A stretch of 21,961 bases of DNA from an uncultured Flavobacteriales bacterium (GTDB taxonomy: Bacteria; Bacteroidota; Bacteroidia; Flavobacteriales_D; Crocinitomicaceae), in assembly GCA_905479845.1 (NCBI GenBank), contig CAJQOB010000050.1, forward strand, positions 1 to 21,961, given 5' to 3'. Below, piece by piece: positions 15,169-21,961 of this stretch (position 1 is the first letter of the stretch; the number at the start of each line of letters is the position of its first letter). The notes beneath the pieces are model-generated. The model was not told where the DNA came from. It searched no databases and worked only from the letters and a program-made list of their open reading frames with translations. A program made the translations under genes and the position numbers.

Positions 15169-15176
15169 TATCTTTG
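15169..15176 (+). promoter_or_regulatory. -7 promoter box of the 15193 gene
   Basis: TATCTTTG matches TAnnTTTG exactly and is followed by CA, as is frequent in this phylum. It lies 16 bases before ATG 15193. There is no TTG at the -33 distance; the direct repeats occupy that place, so an activator may be needed. Confidence 0.6.
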
Positions 15177-15192
15177 CAAAAAAAAACACACT

Positions 15193-15876
15193 ATGGGTTC
15201 ATCATTCACACGTCGTTTAAAGTATTACGGAATTGGTTTCGGTCTTGGACTCGTTTTCGTGTTCTTCTTCTTTCAGAATAGAGGATGTTCTTGGCTTCCA
15301 GGGAACAGAGTTAAAAACACAATCCTCGAAAGAATGATGGTTGTTTCAGATGAAACGGCTCAAACATTTAAGGAGAAAGGTGTGACGAAGGAAGATGCAA
15401 TTGCCGCATTAAATGAAGGAGATGTAGTCTTCGGTGAAAGTGATAAGAACAGTGAGTCAAAAGTGTACGTGATCGAACACGAAGGGAATAAGTTTCTATA
15501 TACTTTGCCTTTCGAGAGTTTTATTACTGAGGTCAAATTAGGAGGTAGTGCTAAGAAAGCCAAAACATCGGAAGAGGGAATGGGAACAATTTGGCGTTAT
15601 CCAGTAGATAAGGATTTGGTTTATTTAGATTCTAGTGCCGTGCTCCAATGTCAACTCGATCAGTTACAATTGGAGGACGCAAAGGCAATCTTTGGAAAAA
15701 TAAAAGAATCGGGAAAAGTTGATTTCGCCCGAACTGATTTATCGGTGCGACCTAAGCCAGAACATTACATTGTTTTCACTCACGATACGATCAACGTAGC
15801 GGCTAAAACTATCTGGTACAAGGACAAATTGGAAGTGCTTTCTTTCGATTTTCCGTCACAAGAAAAATGCCCTTGA
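15193..15876 (+). CDS. Single-pass membrane protein, unknown function (possibly DUF4258-like)
   Basis: A 227-residue protein starting at ATG 15193; the frame is open back to 15061, but that part runs through the trxA terminator and promoter box. It begins MGSSFTRRLKYYG, then a Gly/Phe-rich membrane helix at about 13-29, and a conserved-looking GCSWLPGNRVKNTI just after. The rest is a soluble domain, probably periplasmic, with a helical VTKEDAIAALNEGDV segment and a beta segment (KVYVIEHEGNKFLYTLPFE) that recalls DUF4258. A second half, from about residue 130, has YPVDKDLVYLDSSA and HYIVFTHDTINVAAKTIWY. I know similar unnamed proteins from other Bacteroidota only from memory. It stands alone between two terminators. 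Confidence 0.8.
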   Translation: MGSSFTRRLKYYGIGFGLGLVFVFFFFQNRGCSWLPGNRVKNTILERMMVVSDETAQTFKEKGVTKEDAIAALNEGDVVFGESDKNSESKVYVIEHEGNKFLYTLPFESFITEVKLGGSAKKAKTSEEGMGTIWRYPVDKDLVYLDSSAVLQCQLDQLQLEDAKAIFGKIKESGKVDFARTDLSVRPKPEHYIVFTHDTINVAAKTIWYKDKLEVLSFDFPSQEKCP

Positions 15877-15902
15877 GGGAATTAAACCAACGATGTTAAT
15901 AA

Positions 15903-15939
15903 AAGGAGCGTTGTACTATCAACGAACCCCTTGTTTTTT
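15903..15939 (+). terminator. Probable terminator with internal loop
   Basis: AAGG (15903-15906) pairs with CCTT (15929-15932) and CGTTG (15909-15913) with CAACG (15920-15924), leaving a small internal loop and a 6-base hairpin loop. TTTTTT at 15934-15939 follows after one G. It lies after the 15193 gene and directly before the lpxD start region. Confidence 0.5.
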
Positions 15940-15940
15940 A

Positions 15941-15948
15941 TATTTTTG
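15941..15948 (+). promoter_or_regulatory. TAnnTTTG box next to lpxD start
   Basis: TATTTTTG fits the -7 consensus but ends only 4 bases before the lpxD ATG at 15953, so a message starting from it would lack a leader. No TTG sits at the normal -33 spacing. T-rich context makes a chance match possible. Confidence 0.35.
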
Positions 15949-15952
15949 ATGC

Positions 15953-16996
15953 ATGAAATTTTCGGCGGAACAAATTGCTGGTATTATTAATGGAACGGTA
16001 GATGGAAATCCGTCAGTTGAGGTAAACACTCTCGCGAAAATTGAAGAAGGAACCACTGGTGCCCTCTCTTTTTTAGCCAATCCAAAGTACGAAGAGCATA
16101 TCTACAAAACAGATTCTAGTGTCTGTATAGTCAACAATACTTTTAAACCTGCAAATCCGCTTCCCGATAGTTTGACGCTTATTAAAGTGGATGACGCATA
16201 CACATGTTTCGCGAAACTTCTTGAGTTTTACGATACTCTGAAAAAAGAAGAGCCTAGAATTGAAGTGAATTCATTCATTGATGACACGGCTGTGATCGGA
16301 GATAATATTTATGTTGGAGCGTCCTCATACATTGGAAAGGAAACGGTTATCGGTGACGATGTTGCCATTCATCCAAATGTCACGATTGGCCCAAATGTCA
16401 CTGTTGGTGATGGGACTGTAATTTATCCAGGCGCAACAATCTACCGTGATTGTGTAATCGGTAAAAATTGCATTATCCATTCTGGAGCTGTAATTGGCGC
16501 TGACGGTTTTGGTTTTGCACCAAATGAAAAAGGTGAATTCCAGAAAATCCCGCAAATTGGAAATGTAATCTTGGAAGATTACGTGGATATTGGAGCGAAT
16601 TCAACGATTGATCGCGCTACAATGGGAAGCACAATCATTCGTAAAGGAGCTAAGATCGATAACCTCGTACAGATTGGTCATAATGTTGAAGTTGGAAACA
16701 ACACAGCAATGGCAGCGCAAACAGGAATTGCTGGATCAACTAAAGTTGGAAACAACGTCCTAATTGGCGGGCAAGTCGGAATGGCAGGTCACCTCAAAAT
16801 TGGAGACCGTGTTAAAATTGCTGCTCAATCTGGTATTGGAGGCAACGTTAAGGAAGACACGAAAGTTATGGGGTCTCCTGCATTTGATAGTGACGATTAC
16901 AAAAAGTCTTACCTAGGATTTAGAAGATTGCCAATGATACTTACTCGATTGAAGGCAATTGAAGATACAATCAAAAAACTCACAAAAGACCATTAA
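15953..16996 (+). CDS. lpxD: UDP-3-O-acylglucosamine N-acyltransferase (LpxD)
   Basis: LpxD is the third enzyme of lipid A synthesis: it adds a 3-hydroxyacyl chain from ACP to the 2-amino group of UDP-3-O-acylglucosamine in the cytoplasm. The 347-residue protein has the N-terminal uridine-binding domain (1-100, [20 protein letters not shown]), then a left-handed beta-helix of hexapeptide repeats (about 105-310; [16 protein letters not shown] and many I-G-x-N-V turns) and a C-terminal helix. The catalytic His is His243 in [10 protein letters not shown], matching E. coli His239; [10 protein letters not shown] (181-190) is another family signature. The start at 15953 gives the family's usual N-terminus. 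It is the first gene of the lpx operon, with lpxC-fabZ starting three bases after its stop. Confidence 0.96.
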   Translation: MKFSAEQIAGIINGTVDGNPSVEVNTLAKIEEGTTGALSFLANPKYEEHIYKTDSSVCIVNNTFKPANPLPDSLTLIKVDDAYTCFAKLLEFYDTLKKEEPRIEVNSFIDDTAVIGDNIYVGASSYIGKETVIGDDVAIHPNVTIGPNVTVGDGTVIYPGATIYRDCVIGKNCIIHSGAVIGADGFGFAPNEKGEFQKIPQIGNVILEDYVDIGANSTIDRATMGSTIIRKGAKIDNLVQIGHNVEVGNNTAMAAQTGIAGSTKVGNNVLIGGQVGMAGHLKIGDRVKIAAQSGIGGNVKEDTKVMGSPAFDSDDYKKSYLGFRRLPMILTRLKAIEDTIKKLTKDH

Positions 16997-16999
16997 GGA

Positions 17000-18403
17000 A
17001 TGTCAGAAAAGCAAAGAACGCTCGCTGAAGCGGTTTCGTTTACCGGAGTAGGATTGCACACAGGAAAAGAAGTGACTCTCGAAGTCGTTCCAGCACCAGA
17101 TAATCACGGATATAAATTTCAACGAGTTGACCAAGAAGGTGAACCAATAATCAAGGCAGATTGTGACCTTGTAGTTGCAACAGATCGTGGTACCACCCTT
17201 GAACATAAAGGAATTCGTGTTTACACAACAGAGCACATTCTTGCGGCGTTGTATGGCTGTCAAGTTGATAACGCTTTGATCAAACTAAACGGACCAGAGA
17301 TTCCAATTATGGATGGAAGTTCTGAGTTGTTTGTCAATGAGTTCGAACGAGTTGGTTATACAGAGCAAGAAGCGGAACGTGAATACCTTGAATTGGAAGA
17401 GAATATTCCATGGGAGGATACAGAGAAAGGAATTGAGTTTTTAGCTGTTCCTGATGTTCACCACCGCATAACGGTTATGGTTGATTATGAATCTCCAGTA
17501 TTGGGAACGCAGCACGCTACCATGTACCACTTGGGAGAATTCAAAAAGGAAATTTCTTCATGCAGAACATTTGTTTTCTTGCGTGAATTGGAGTTTTTGG
17601 CGAAAAACAACCTAATCAAAGGAGGTGATCTTGATAACGCAATTGTTCTAGTGGAACGTGAAAACGTTAGTGAAGATGAACTTCAGAAATTGGCAAAACT
17701 TCTTGGAAAAGAAGATATGGATATCAAAGTAGAAGGGATGGGAGTGCTCAATAGCACGAAACTGAAATTCGAAAATGAACCAGCTCGACACAAATTATTA
17801 GACATTTTAGGAGATTTAGCGTTAGTTGGAAAACCAATCAAAGCGCACATCTTAGCAGCACGCCCTGGTCACTCTGGAAATGTTCGTTTTGCTAAAGTGT
17901 TGAAAGAATACATGAAGGCTCAAGCGAAAGCTGGAAAGAAATTCGACTTGACGAAAAAGCCACTATACGATATCAATGATATTGAAAAGATGCTTCCTCA
18001 CCGATTCCCATTCTTAATGGTTGACAAGGTGATGGAGATTGGTGAAGAGTCAATCATCGGTGTGAAGAACATCACCATGAATGAACCAATCTTTACAGGT
18101 CACTTCCCTGGAAACCCTGTTTTCCCAGGAGTTTTGATGATTGAAGCAATGGCGCAAGTAGGTGGTATTTTTGCTCTTTCGAAAGTAGATGAGCCGCACT
18201 TGTACTCGACTTATTTCATGAAGATTGATAAAGTGAAGTTCAAACAGAAAGTGGTACCTGGTGACACAATTGTATTTGAATTGAACCTGCTCTCTCCGAT
18301 CCGTCGTGGATTAGTAAATATGGGAGGTATAGGATACGTCAACGGACAGCCCGTTGTAGAGGCCGAGATGTTGGCACAAGTCATCAAGGATAAAGAAGAA
18401 TGA
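17000..18403 (+). CDS. lpxC/fabZ: LpxC deacetylase fused to FabZ dehydratase
   Basis: One 467-residue chain carries two enzymes. Residues 1-305 are LpxC, the zinc deacetylase that makes the committed step of lipid A synthesis: zinc ligands His79 (TTEHILAAL), His264 and Asp268 (ARHKLLDILGD), catalytic Glu78, and His291 in RPGHSGN. A linker of about 20 residues (KAQAKAGKKFDLTKKP) leads to FabZ (about 322-467), the 3-hydroxyacyl-ACP dehydratase of fatty acid elongation, with catalytic His368 in GHFPGNPVFPG and Glu382 in IEAMAQ. The fusion is characteristic of Bacteroidota. Both enzymes use 3-hydroxyacyl-ACP-derived products, so the fusion ties lipid A output to fatty acid synthesis. It starts three bases after lpxD and overlaps lpxA by four bases (ATGA), implying coupling. 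Confidence 0.97.
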   Translation: MSEKQRTLAEAVSFTGVGLHTGKEVTLEVVPAPDNHGYKFQRVDQEGEPIIKADCDLVVATDRGTTLEHKGIRVYTTEHILAALYGCQVDNALIKLNGPEIPIMDGSSELFVNEFERVGYTEQEAEREYLELEENIPWEDTEKGIEFLAVPDVHHRITVMVDYESPVLGTQHATMYHLGEFKKEISSCRTFVFLRELEFLAKNNLIKGGDLDNAIVLVERENVSEDELQKLAKLLGKEDMDIKVEGMGVLNSTKLKFENEPARHKLLDILGDLALVGKPIKAHILAARPGHSGNVRFAKVLKEYMKAQAKAGKKFDLTKKPLYDINDIEKMLPHRFPFLMVDKVMEIGEESIIGVKNITMNEPIFTGHFPGNPVFPGVLMIEAMAQVGGIFALSKVDEPHLYSTYFMKIDKVKFKQKVVPGDTIVFELNLLSPIRRGLVNMGGIGYVNGQPVVEAEMLAQVIKDKEE

Positions 18404-19176
18404 TAAGTAAGCTCGCAAATATTTCAGATCAAGCAAAATTGGGGGCGAATGTTCGAGTGGACAGCTTTTCAACAATTTTTGATAATGTAATAATTGGTGA
18501 TGGAACCATTATCCACCCGAATGTTACAATATACCCAGGAACAACAATCGGAAAGAATTGTCAAATTTTCCCGGGCTCTGTGATCGGAGTAGAACCACAA
18601 GATTTGAAATTTGAAGGTGAGGTAACAACCGTTGAAATTGGTGATAATACCATTATTCGGGAATGTGTTACAATTCACAGAGGTACTAAGGATAAGTGGA
18701 AGACAGTGGTTGGAAGCAATTGCTTGTTAATGACTTATGTTCATGTCGCTCATGATTGCCAAATTGGTAACAATGTAATCCTCGCGAGCTACACAGGATT
18801 AAGTGGACACGTAACTGTAGAGGATTTTGCGATCCTTGAGGGGAAAGTGGCAGCGCAGCAGTTTGTGAAAATTGGTGCCCATGCATTCATCGGTGGAGCA
18901 TCCTTAATTCGTAAAGATGTGCCACCTTTCGTGAAAGCAGCTAGAGAACCGCTAGGATTTGCTGGAGTAAACTCAATTGGATTGAGAAGAAAAGGTTTCT
19001 CAGATGAGGTTATCAAGGAGGTAGAAGATATCTACAGATTGCTGTACATTCAAAGTACGAACGTATCAAAAGGTGTTGACGCAATCAAAGAACAAATGTC
19101 TGATTCTGATGTGAGAAAGCAAATTCTAGGCTTCATTGACGCGTCAGATAAAGGAATCATCAAAGGTTTAATTTAA
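18400..19176 (+). CDS. lpxA: UDP-N-acetylglucosamine O-acyltransferase (LpxA)
   Basis: LpxA transfers a 3-hydroxyacyl chain from ACP to the 3-OH of UDP-GlcNAc, the first step of lipid A synthesis, in the cytoplasm. The 258-residue protein is of normal length. Hexapeptide repeats form a left-handed beta-helix over residues 1-180 (IIGDGTIIHPNVTIYPGTTIG), followed by a helical C-terminal domain. The catalytic His is His118 in HVAHDCQIG, matching E. coli His125; IGVEPQDLKFEGE and REPLGFAGVNSIGLRRKGF are further family signatures. The start codon overlaps the lpxC-fabZ stop. In many Flavobacteriia I recall efp following lpxA; here an rRNA methyltransferase gene follows instead, 20 bases downstream. 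Confidence 0.96.
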   Translation: MISKLANISDQAKLGANVRVDSFSTIFDNVIIGDGTIIHPNVTIYPGTTIGKNCQIFPGSVIGVEPQDLKFEGEVTTVEIGDNTIIRECVTIHRGTKDKWKTVVGSNCLLMTYVHVAHDCQIGNNVILASYTGLSGHVTVEDFAILEGKVAAQQFVKIGAHAFIGGASLIRKDVPPFVKAAREPLGFAGVNSIGLRRKGFSDEVIKEVEDIYRLLYIQSTNVSKGVDAIKEQMSDSDVRKQILGFIDASDKGIIKGLI

Positions 19177-19196
19177 CCTGTTTAAAATAGGTAAAG

Positions 19197-20630
19197 ATGC
19201 AACTCAAAAGAGGAGAGATCGTAACGGTTGAAATAACTGATTACGCTTTCGGAGGACGAGGAATTGCCAAAATTCCCACTGAGGATGGGCACTATGTTAT
19301 TTTTGTAGATAACACCTTCCCGGGACAAACGGCAAAGGCCCGAATCACAAAGAAAAAGAAGCGCTTCGCAGAAGCAAAATTGATTGATGTAATCGAACGC
19401 TCTTCCTTAGAAGTATTAAGTGATTTTCAAGAAATTTCAGGAGGACCGTATATCTATGTTCCAATCGAGCTTCAGGAAAAGGAAAAGAAAGAATCGACTC
19501 TAGAGGTTATCCGACGTATTGGTGGAGTCCCAGATCCGAATGAAATCTTCGATGAGTTTATTTCATCACCTGATCACTTTTTCTATCGGAATAAGATGGA
19601 GTACAGTTTTTCATGTATCGAGCATGACCGCGAAACAGGTGAAGACATCGATGATGCCTTTGCACTTGGGTTCAAGCGAAGAGGAACATGGTGGAAAGTT
19701 GAATCATTGGACAAACCTAGCGGGATGTTTGATGAACAGTGGGAAACTATTCTTATCGAAATTCGCCAGTTCCTGAAAGAATCGGGATTACCAGCTTGGC
19801 ACCCTCCAGGAAAGCATGGATTCTTCCGTCACATCGTAGTGCGAAAGTCATTTTACCAAGATCAGCTTTTATTGAATTTAGTGACTTCATCAGATGGAGT
19901 GGATCAATTTGATGCAGAAGCATTTTCAGCGTTCCTTCAAGAGAAATTAGGAAGTCGATTAGCGGGCTTGCAGCATACAATTAATGATAATGTGGCTGAC
20001 CGAGCGAAAATCGAAAATGGTACTTGTACTTTGTTGTACGGTGAGCCAATCATAGTAGAGCAACTCCTCGGATTGAATTTCGAAATCTCCATGGAAAGCT
20101 TTTTTCAAACGAATCCGAAATCAGCAGAAAAACTGTACACAAAGGCATTGGATTACGTCATGGAAGGCGATTTGAATTCCGAAGATGTAGTCATGGATTT
20201 ATTCTGTGGAACAGGAACAATCGGTCAGATTCTCGCTTCTAAAATGAAAGATGTTCGTATCGTTGGGGTAGATATCGTTGAAGAAGCGATTGAAGATGCC
20301 AAGCGAAATGCAAGGAACAACGGTATCGAAGGAATTGAGTTCTATGCTGCTGATGTTGGCAAGTTCTTAAGAGAGTATCCTGACTTTATCGGGAAAATAA
20401 AAACGGTTATTCTTGATCCTCCTCGAGCGGGAATTGCACCTAAATCATTGCTGAAAGTTATTGATCTAGGAGCTGAAAATATAGTTTATATATCATGTAA
20501 TCCGTCAACGCAAGCACGCGACATGGATACACTGGTTCAAGCTGGATATACAGTGGATAAGATTTCCTTGGTAGATCAATTTCCTCACACGGGACATATC
20601 GAATCAATTGCAAAATTCACAAAGAAATGA
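19197..20630 (+). CDS. rlmD: RlmD/RumA-family rRNA m5U methyltransferase lacking Fe-S cysteines
   Basis: The family uses SAM to methylate C5 of a uridine in 23S rRNA (U1939 for E. coli RlmD, formerly RumA). The 477-residue protein has an N-terminal TRAM domain (1-64), an insert region, and a C-terminal methyltransferase domain with SAM motif DLFCGTGTIG, DPPRAGIAP, catalytic Cys434 in YISCNPSTQARD and the proposed base Glu469 in HTGHIES. The cluster motif Cys-x5-Cys-x2-Cys is replaced by SDFQEISGGP (75-84), with Ser, Ser and Pro in the cysteine positions, and the fourth Cys, usually near residue 172, is also absent (VESLDKPSGM). So it should bind no 4Fe-4S cluster. Target uridine is uncertain. 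It lies 20 bases after lpxA and overlaps cinA by four bases. Confidence 0.9.
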   Translation: MQLKRGEIVTVEITDYAFGGRGIAKIPTEDGHYVIFVDNTFPGQTAKARITKKKKRFAEAKLIDVIERSSLEVLSDFQEISGGPYIYVPIELQEKEKKESTLEVIRRIGGVPDPNEIFDEFISSPDHFFYRNKMEYSFSCIEHDRETGEDIDDAFALGFKRRGTWWKVESLDKPSGMFDEQWETILIEIRQFLKESGLPAWHPPGKHGFFRHIVVRKSFYQDQLLLNLVTSSDGVDQFDAEAFSAFLQEKLGSRLAGLQHTINDNVADRAKIENGTCTLLYGEPIIVEQLLGLNFEISMESFFQTNPKSAEKLYTKALDYVMEGDLNSEDVVMDLFCGTGTIGQILASKMKDVRIVGVDIVEEAIEDAKRNARNNGIEGIEFYAADVGKFLREYPDFIGKIKTVILDPPRAGIAPKSLLKVIDLGAENIVYISCNPSTQARDMDTLVQAGYTVDKISLVDQFPHTGHIESIAKFTKK

Positions 20631-21871
20631 AAGTAGAGATTATTTCCATCGGCGATGAACTCTTGATTGGTCAAACGGTGAATACAAATGCTACTTGGCT
20701 TGGAACAGAATTTTCGTTGCGAGGGGGAAGTGTAAACCACACCACAGTCATCCGCGATGTCAAGGAAGATATCTTGGAGGCGGTAGATCAAGCTTTTTCA
20801 CGAGTGGATGTGATTGTCATGACAGGTGGACTCGGACCAACTAAAGACGATATCACGAAGCATACGCTTTGTGAGTATTTTGATACTGAATTAGTGCTCA
20901 ATGAGGACATTTTAGCGCGCGTACGTGGCTTTTTTGAAGCAAGAGGACGAGAAATGCTAGATGTGAACGTCAAACAGGCTGAAATGCCTAAATTGGCTAA
21001 AGTTCTTCGAAATGACATGGGAACTGCATCAGGAATGTGGTTTGAGAGTAACGATAAGGTATTAATTAGTCTTCCAGGTGTTCCATACGAAATGAAGCAC
21101 TTAATGACCGAGCGCGCATTTCCAATGTTGGAGGAGCAATTCGAGATGGAGGCCATGTATCACCAAACGATTCAAACGCAAGGAATCGGCGAATCATACC
21201 TAGCGGAGCGAATTGAAGACATTGAAACGGATGTACGCAACAACGGTTTTGGATTGGCATATTTGCCTTCTGCTTCTCAAGTTCGATTAAGAATTAGTTC
21301 TGAGCGCTCTAAGCTCAATGAAGAGAAAATTGAGAGCTATCTTTCGCAAATTGAAAAGCGACTTCCTCAGTACGTTTATGGACGGGAGCACGACCGTCTT
21401 TCTGCCATTATTGGAAACTGGTTGATCAAGAATAAGAAAACAATCGGGACGGTTGAGAGCTGTACAGGTGGAGCAATTGCTTCAGAAATAGTTTCCGTCT
21501 CTGGTTCATCAGAATATTTCATGGGGAGTATGGTCACATATTCTTACGGACTCAAATCGAAGTTGGTTGGAGTAAACATGACTGACATCGAGGAACAAGG
21601 AGCCGTGAGTGAAACTGTTGTGCTTCAAATGGCAGAAGGAGGTAGGAGTGCACTAGACGTAGATTATTGTATAGCAGCTTCTGGAATCGCCGGTCCAAAT
21701 GGAGGAACGGAAGACAAACCTGTTGGAACGGTTTGGATTGGAATTGCTGGACCAAATGGCGCTTTTGCGAAGAAGTTTTTGTTTGGGGATCAGCGAGATA
21801 GAAACATTGAGAGAACGGTTCTTACAGCACTAAATTTATTGCGCTGTGAGGTGTTGAAAATTAAGAAGTAG
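20627..21871 (+). CDS. cinA: CinA-like protein: nicotinamide-nucleotide amidase
   Basis: A 414-residue two-domain CinA. Residues 1 to about 165 are the MoaB/Mog-like domain (ISIGDELLIGQTVNTNA at the start, MTGGLGPTKDDIT), which in characterised relatives hydrolyses ADP-ribose or NAD-derived compounds. The C-terminal domain, about 255-414, is PncC-like nicotinamide mononucleotide deamidase (GTVESCTGGAIAS; AASGIAGPNGG; PVGTVWIGIAG), which recycles NMN to nicotinic acid mononucleotide, for instance after NAD-dependent ligase action. The fusion and length are normal for CinA. The name also covers competence and DNA-damage induced genes, but no recA is visible here. Its ATG overlaps the preceding stop (ATGA). 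No clear terminator follows; an apparent promoter for the next gene starts 39 bases on. Confidence 0.94.
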   Translation: MKVEIISIGDELLIGQTVNTNATWLGTEFSLRGGSVNHTTVIRDVKEDILEAVDQAFSRVDVIVMTGGLGPTKDDITKHTLCEYFDTELVLNEDILARVRGFFEARGREMLDVNVKQAEMPKLAKVLRNDMGTASGMWFESNDKVLISLPGVPYEMKHLMTERAFPMLEEQFEMEAMYHQTIQTQGIGESYLAERIEDIETDVRNNGFGLAYLPSASQVRLRISSERSKLNEEKIESYLSQIEKRLPQYVYGREHDRLSAIIGNWLIKNKKTIGTVESCTGGAIASEIVSVSGSSEYFMGSMVTYSYGLKSKLVGVNMTDIEEQGAVSETVVLQMAEGGRSALDVDYCIAASGIAGPNGGTEDKPVGTVWIGIAGPNGAFAKKFLFGDQRDRNIERTVLTALNLLRCEVLKIKK

Positions 21872-21909
21872 AAAAATTGAATAAAAAGAGGAAAAAAGTT
21901 AATTAATTC

Positions 21910-21940
21910 TTGTCGAATTCAGAATAAATTGGTTTCTTTG
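21910..21940 (+). promoter_or_regulatory. Probable promoter of the gene beyond the window
   Basis: TTG at 21910-21912 is followed after 20 bases by TTTCTTTG (21933-21940) and then CA, close to the Bacteroidota TTG/TAnnTTTG pattern, with the first bases of the -7 box deviating. No start codon follows before the window ends. In Flavobacteriia I recall ribosomal protein gene rpmB after cinA, which would suit, but this is not visible here. Confidence 0.5.
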
Positions 21941-21961
21941 CACCCCTTTTAGTAATAGGAT

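Noticed and set aside
15061..15192. Upstream in-frame extension of the 15193 gene (Asn/Thr/Pro-rich)
   Set aside because: It covers the trxA terminator, the direct repeats and the promoter box; membrane-protein start at 15193 is clean.

Overview
The window is about 21.5 kb of Bacteroidota chromosome, most likely Flavobacteriales of the Crocinitomicaceae/Cryomorphaceae type, preceded by about 370 bases of foreign or artefactual sequence. The lineage call rests on several signs: a type IX secretion (T9SS) C-terminal sorting domain, TAnnTTTG-type promoters, an LpxC-FabZ fusion, a Rho with a long disordered N-terminal insert, DUF4199 and Bacteroidota-style DUF493 proteins, Mpl, and moderately AT-rich coding DNA. 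Family and genus are inferred, not shown. No rRNA, tRNA, CRISPR array, IS element or phage gene was seen.

Layout. (1) 1-371: a degenerate 17-base tandem repeat runs into a GC-rich fragment of an acyl-CoA dehydrogenase gene, which ends abruptly inside a coiled-coil gene. This looks like a chimeric or noisy contig end. (2) 372-4274 (+): 5'-truncated coiled-coil protein, ApbE lipoprotein (flavin transferase), small membrane protein and Mpl (peptidoglycan recycling), closed by a strong bidirectional terminator. (3) 4369-9214: a T9SS-secreted protein (-) divergent from a membrane-bound one-component regulator (+) made of a sensory propeller, Y_Y_Y domain, one transmembrane helix and a LytTR DNA-binding domain. 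(4) 9218-13018 (-): rho, DUF4199 and DUF2079 membrane proteins as a likely operon. (5) 13306-14553 (+): three-gene cluster of an unknown acidic protein, a DUF493 protein and a membrane-anchored small beta-domain protein. (6) 14694-15876 (+): thioredoxin and a single-pass membrane protein. (7) 15953-21871 (+): compact lipid A operon lpxD, lpxC-fabZ, lpxA, running on into an RlmD-like rRNA methyltransferase and CinA. A promoter for an unseen downstream gene ends the window.

Most of the content is conserved housekeeping: envelope synthesis (Mpl, LpxD, LpxC/FabZ, LpxA), transcription termination (Rho), redox (Trx) and cofactor handling (ApbE, CinA). The least ordinary items are the membrane-tethered LytTR regulator facing a secreted protein across an operator-like inverted repeat, the RlmD homologue that has lost all four iron-sulfur cysteines, the disordered insert in Rho, and the chimeric left edge. 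I found no convincing entirely new multi-gene system.
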